From positions 5,926 to 69,925 of the forward strand of contig JAZULV010000140.1 in assembly GCA_045603305.1 (NCBI GenBank): DNA of 64,000 bases, read 5' to 3'. Origin of the DNA: JAFRXK01 sp045603305 (GTDB taxonomy: Bacteria > Bacillota > Clostridia > Lachnospirales > Lachnospiraceae). Below, piece after piece: positions 63,957-64,000 of the stretch. Below the pieces are notes generated by a model that had not been told where the DNA came from, ran no database searches, and worked only from the letters and a program-made list of their open reading frames with translations. Positions within the stretch are counted from its first letter, which is position 1; every line of letters starts with the position of its first letter. The position numbers and the translations under genes are program-made.

Positions 63957-64000
63957 TATTATTCGTTCATATTTTGTTCATAACCCATTTAAAAAACCTT

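Overview
The window is low-GC, densely coded bacterial DNA from a spore-forming Clostridia, most likely family Lachnospiraceae. Supporting signs are spoVAE, spoVAD and spoIIR, AddAB in place of RecBCD, strong AGGAGG ribosome binding sites, a permuted GH3 beta-glucosidase of the Butyrivibrio/Ruminococcus type, and MetH lacking its reactivation domain. The genus is not fixed by the sequence. No rRNA, tRNA, CRISPR array, prophage or intact insertion sequence was seen.

Layout. 1-3.2 kb is an accessory patch: an XRE regulator with membrane domain, a decayed toxin-antitoxin locus, an unrecognised leucine-rich-like gene and a frameshifted small gene. 3.1-9 kb holds a YigZ protein, a class A penicillin-binding protein, a zinc-ribbon protein, SpoVAE and a GtrA-like protein. 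9.1-13.2 kb is a methionine operon (metF, a stand-alone B12 reactivation protein, metH), followed by a ParE-type toxin-antitoxin pair. 14-20 kb has another XRE membrane regulator, spoVAD with a near-ideal sigma-G promoter, an acyl-CoA synthetase, a thioesterase remnant, a 2-hydroxyacid dehydrogenase and a type I toxin/antisense RNA module. 20-27.4 kb has the GH3 enzyme with a divergent AraC regulator, an ABC-2 exporter and an iron alcohol dehydrogenase. 27.5-35.7 kb has a NarL-type two-component system, an AlbA_2 regulator with 27-bp tandem repeats, a second ABC-2 exporter operon and a PadR-DUF2812 operon.

36-43.2 kb is addBA. 43.6-46.7 kb has an anchored hypothetical protein, an AlkD-like protein, an AEC transporter and an RsuA-type pseudouridine synthase. 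46.8-54.4 kb is rpoBC. 54.7-64 kb has small membrane and regulator genes, ddl, spoIIR, a GntR regulator, ispE, a cyclophilin, a TPM-domain protein and a zinc-ribbon membrane protein.

The observations most worth following are: (1) the type I toxin module at 19.75-20.07 kb, with a 27-residue holin-like toxin, a promoter-bearing antisense RNA and a possible 5'-3' long-range pairing in the toxin mRNA; (2) a 15-bp dyad, 14 of 15 bases identical, at both the PadR promoter (35.76 kb) and the DUF2975 operon promoter (56.65 kb), which suggests a small regulon; (3) three TGAC-type repeats at exact 21-bp spacing upstream of the ABC operon at 31.4 kb; and (4) spoVAE and spoVAD separated by unrelated genes.
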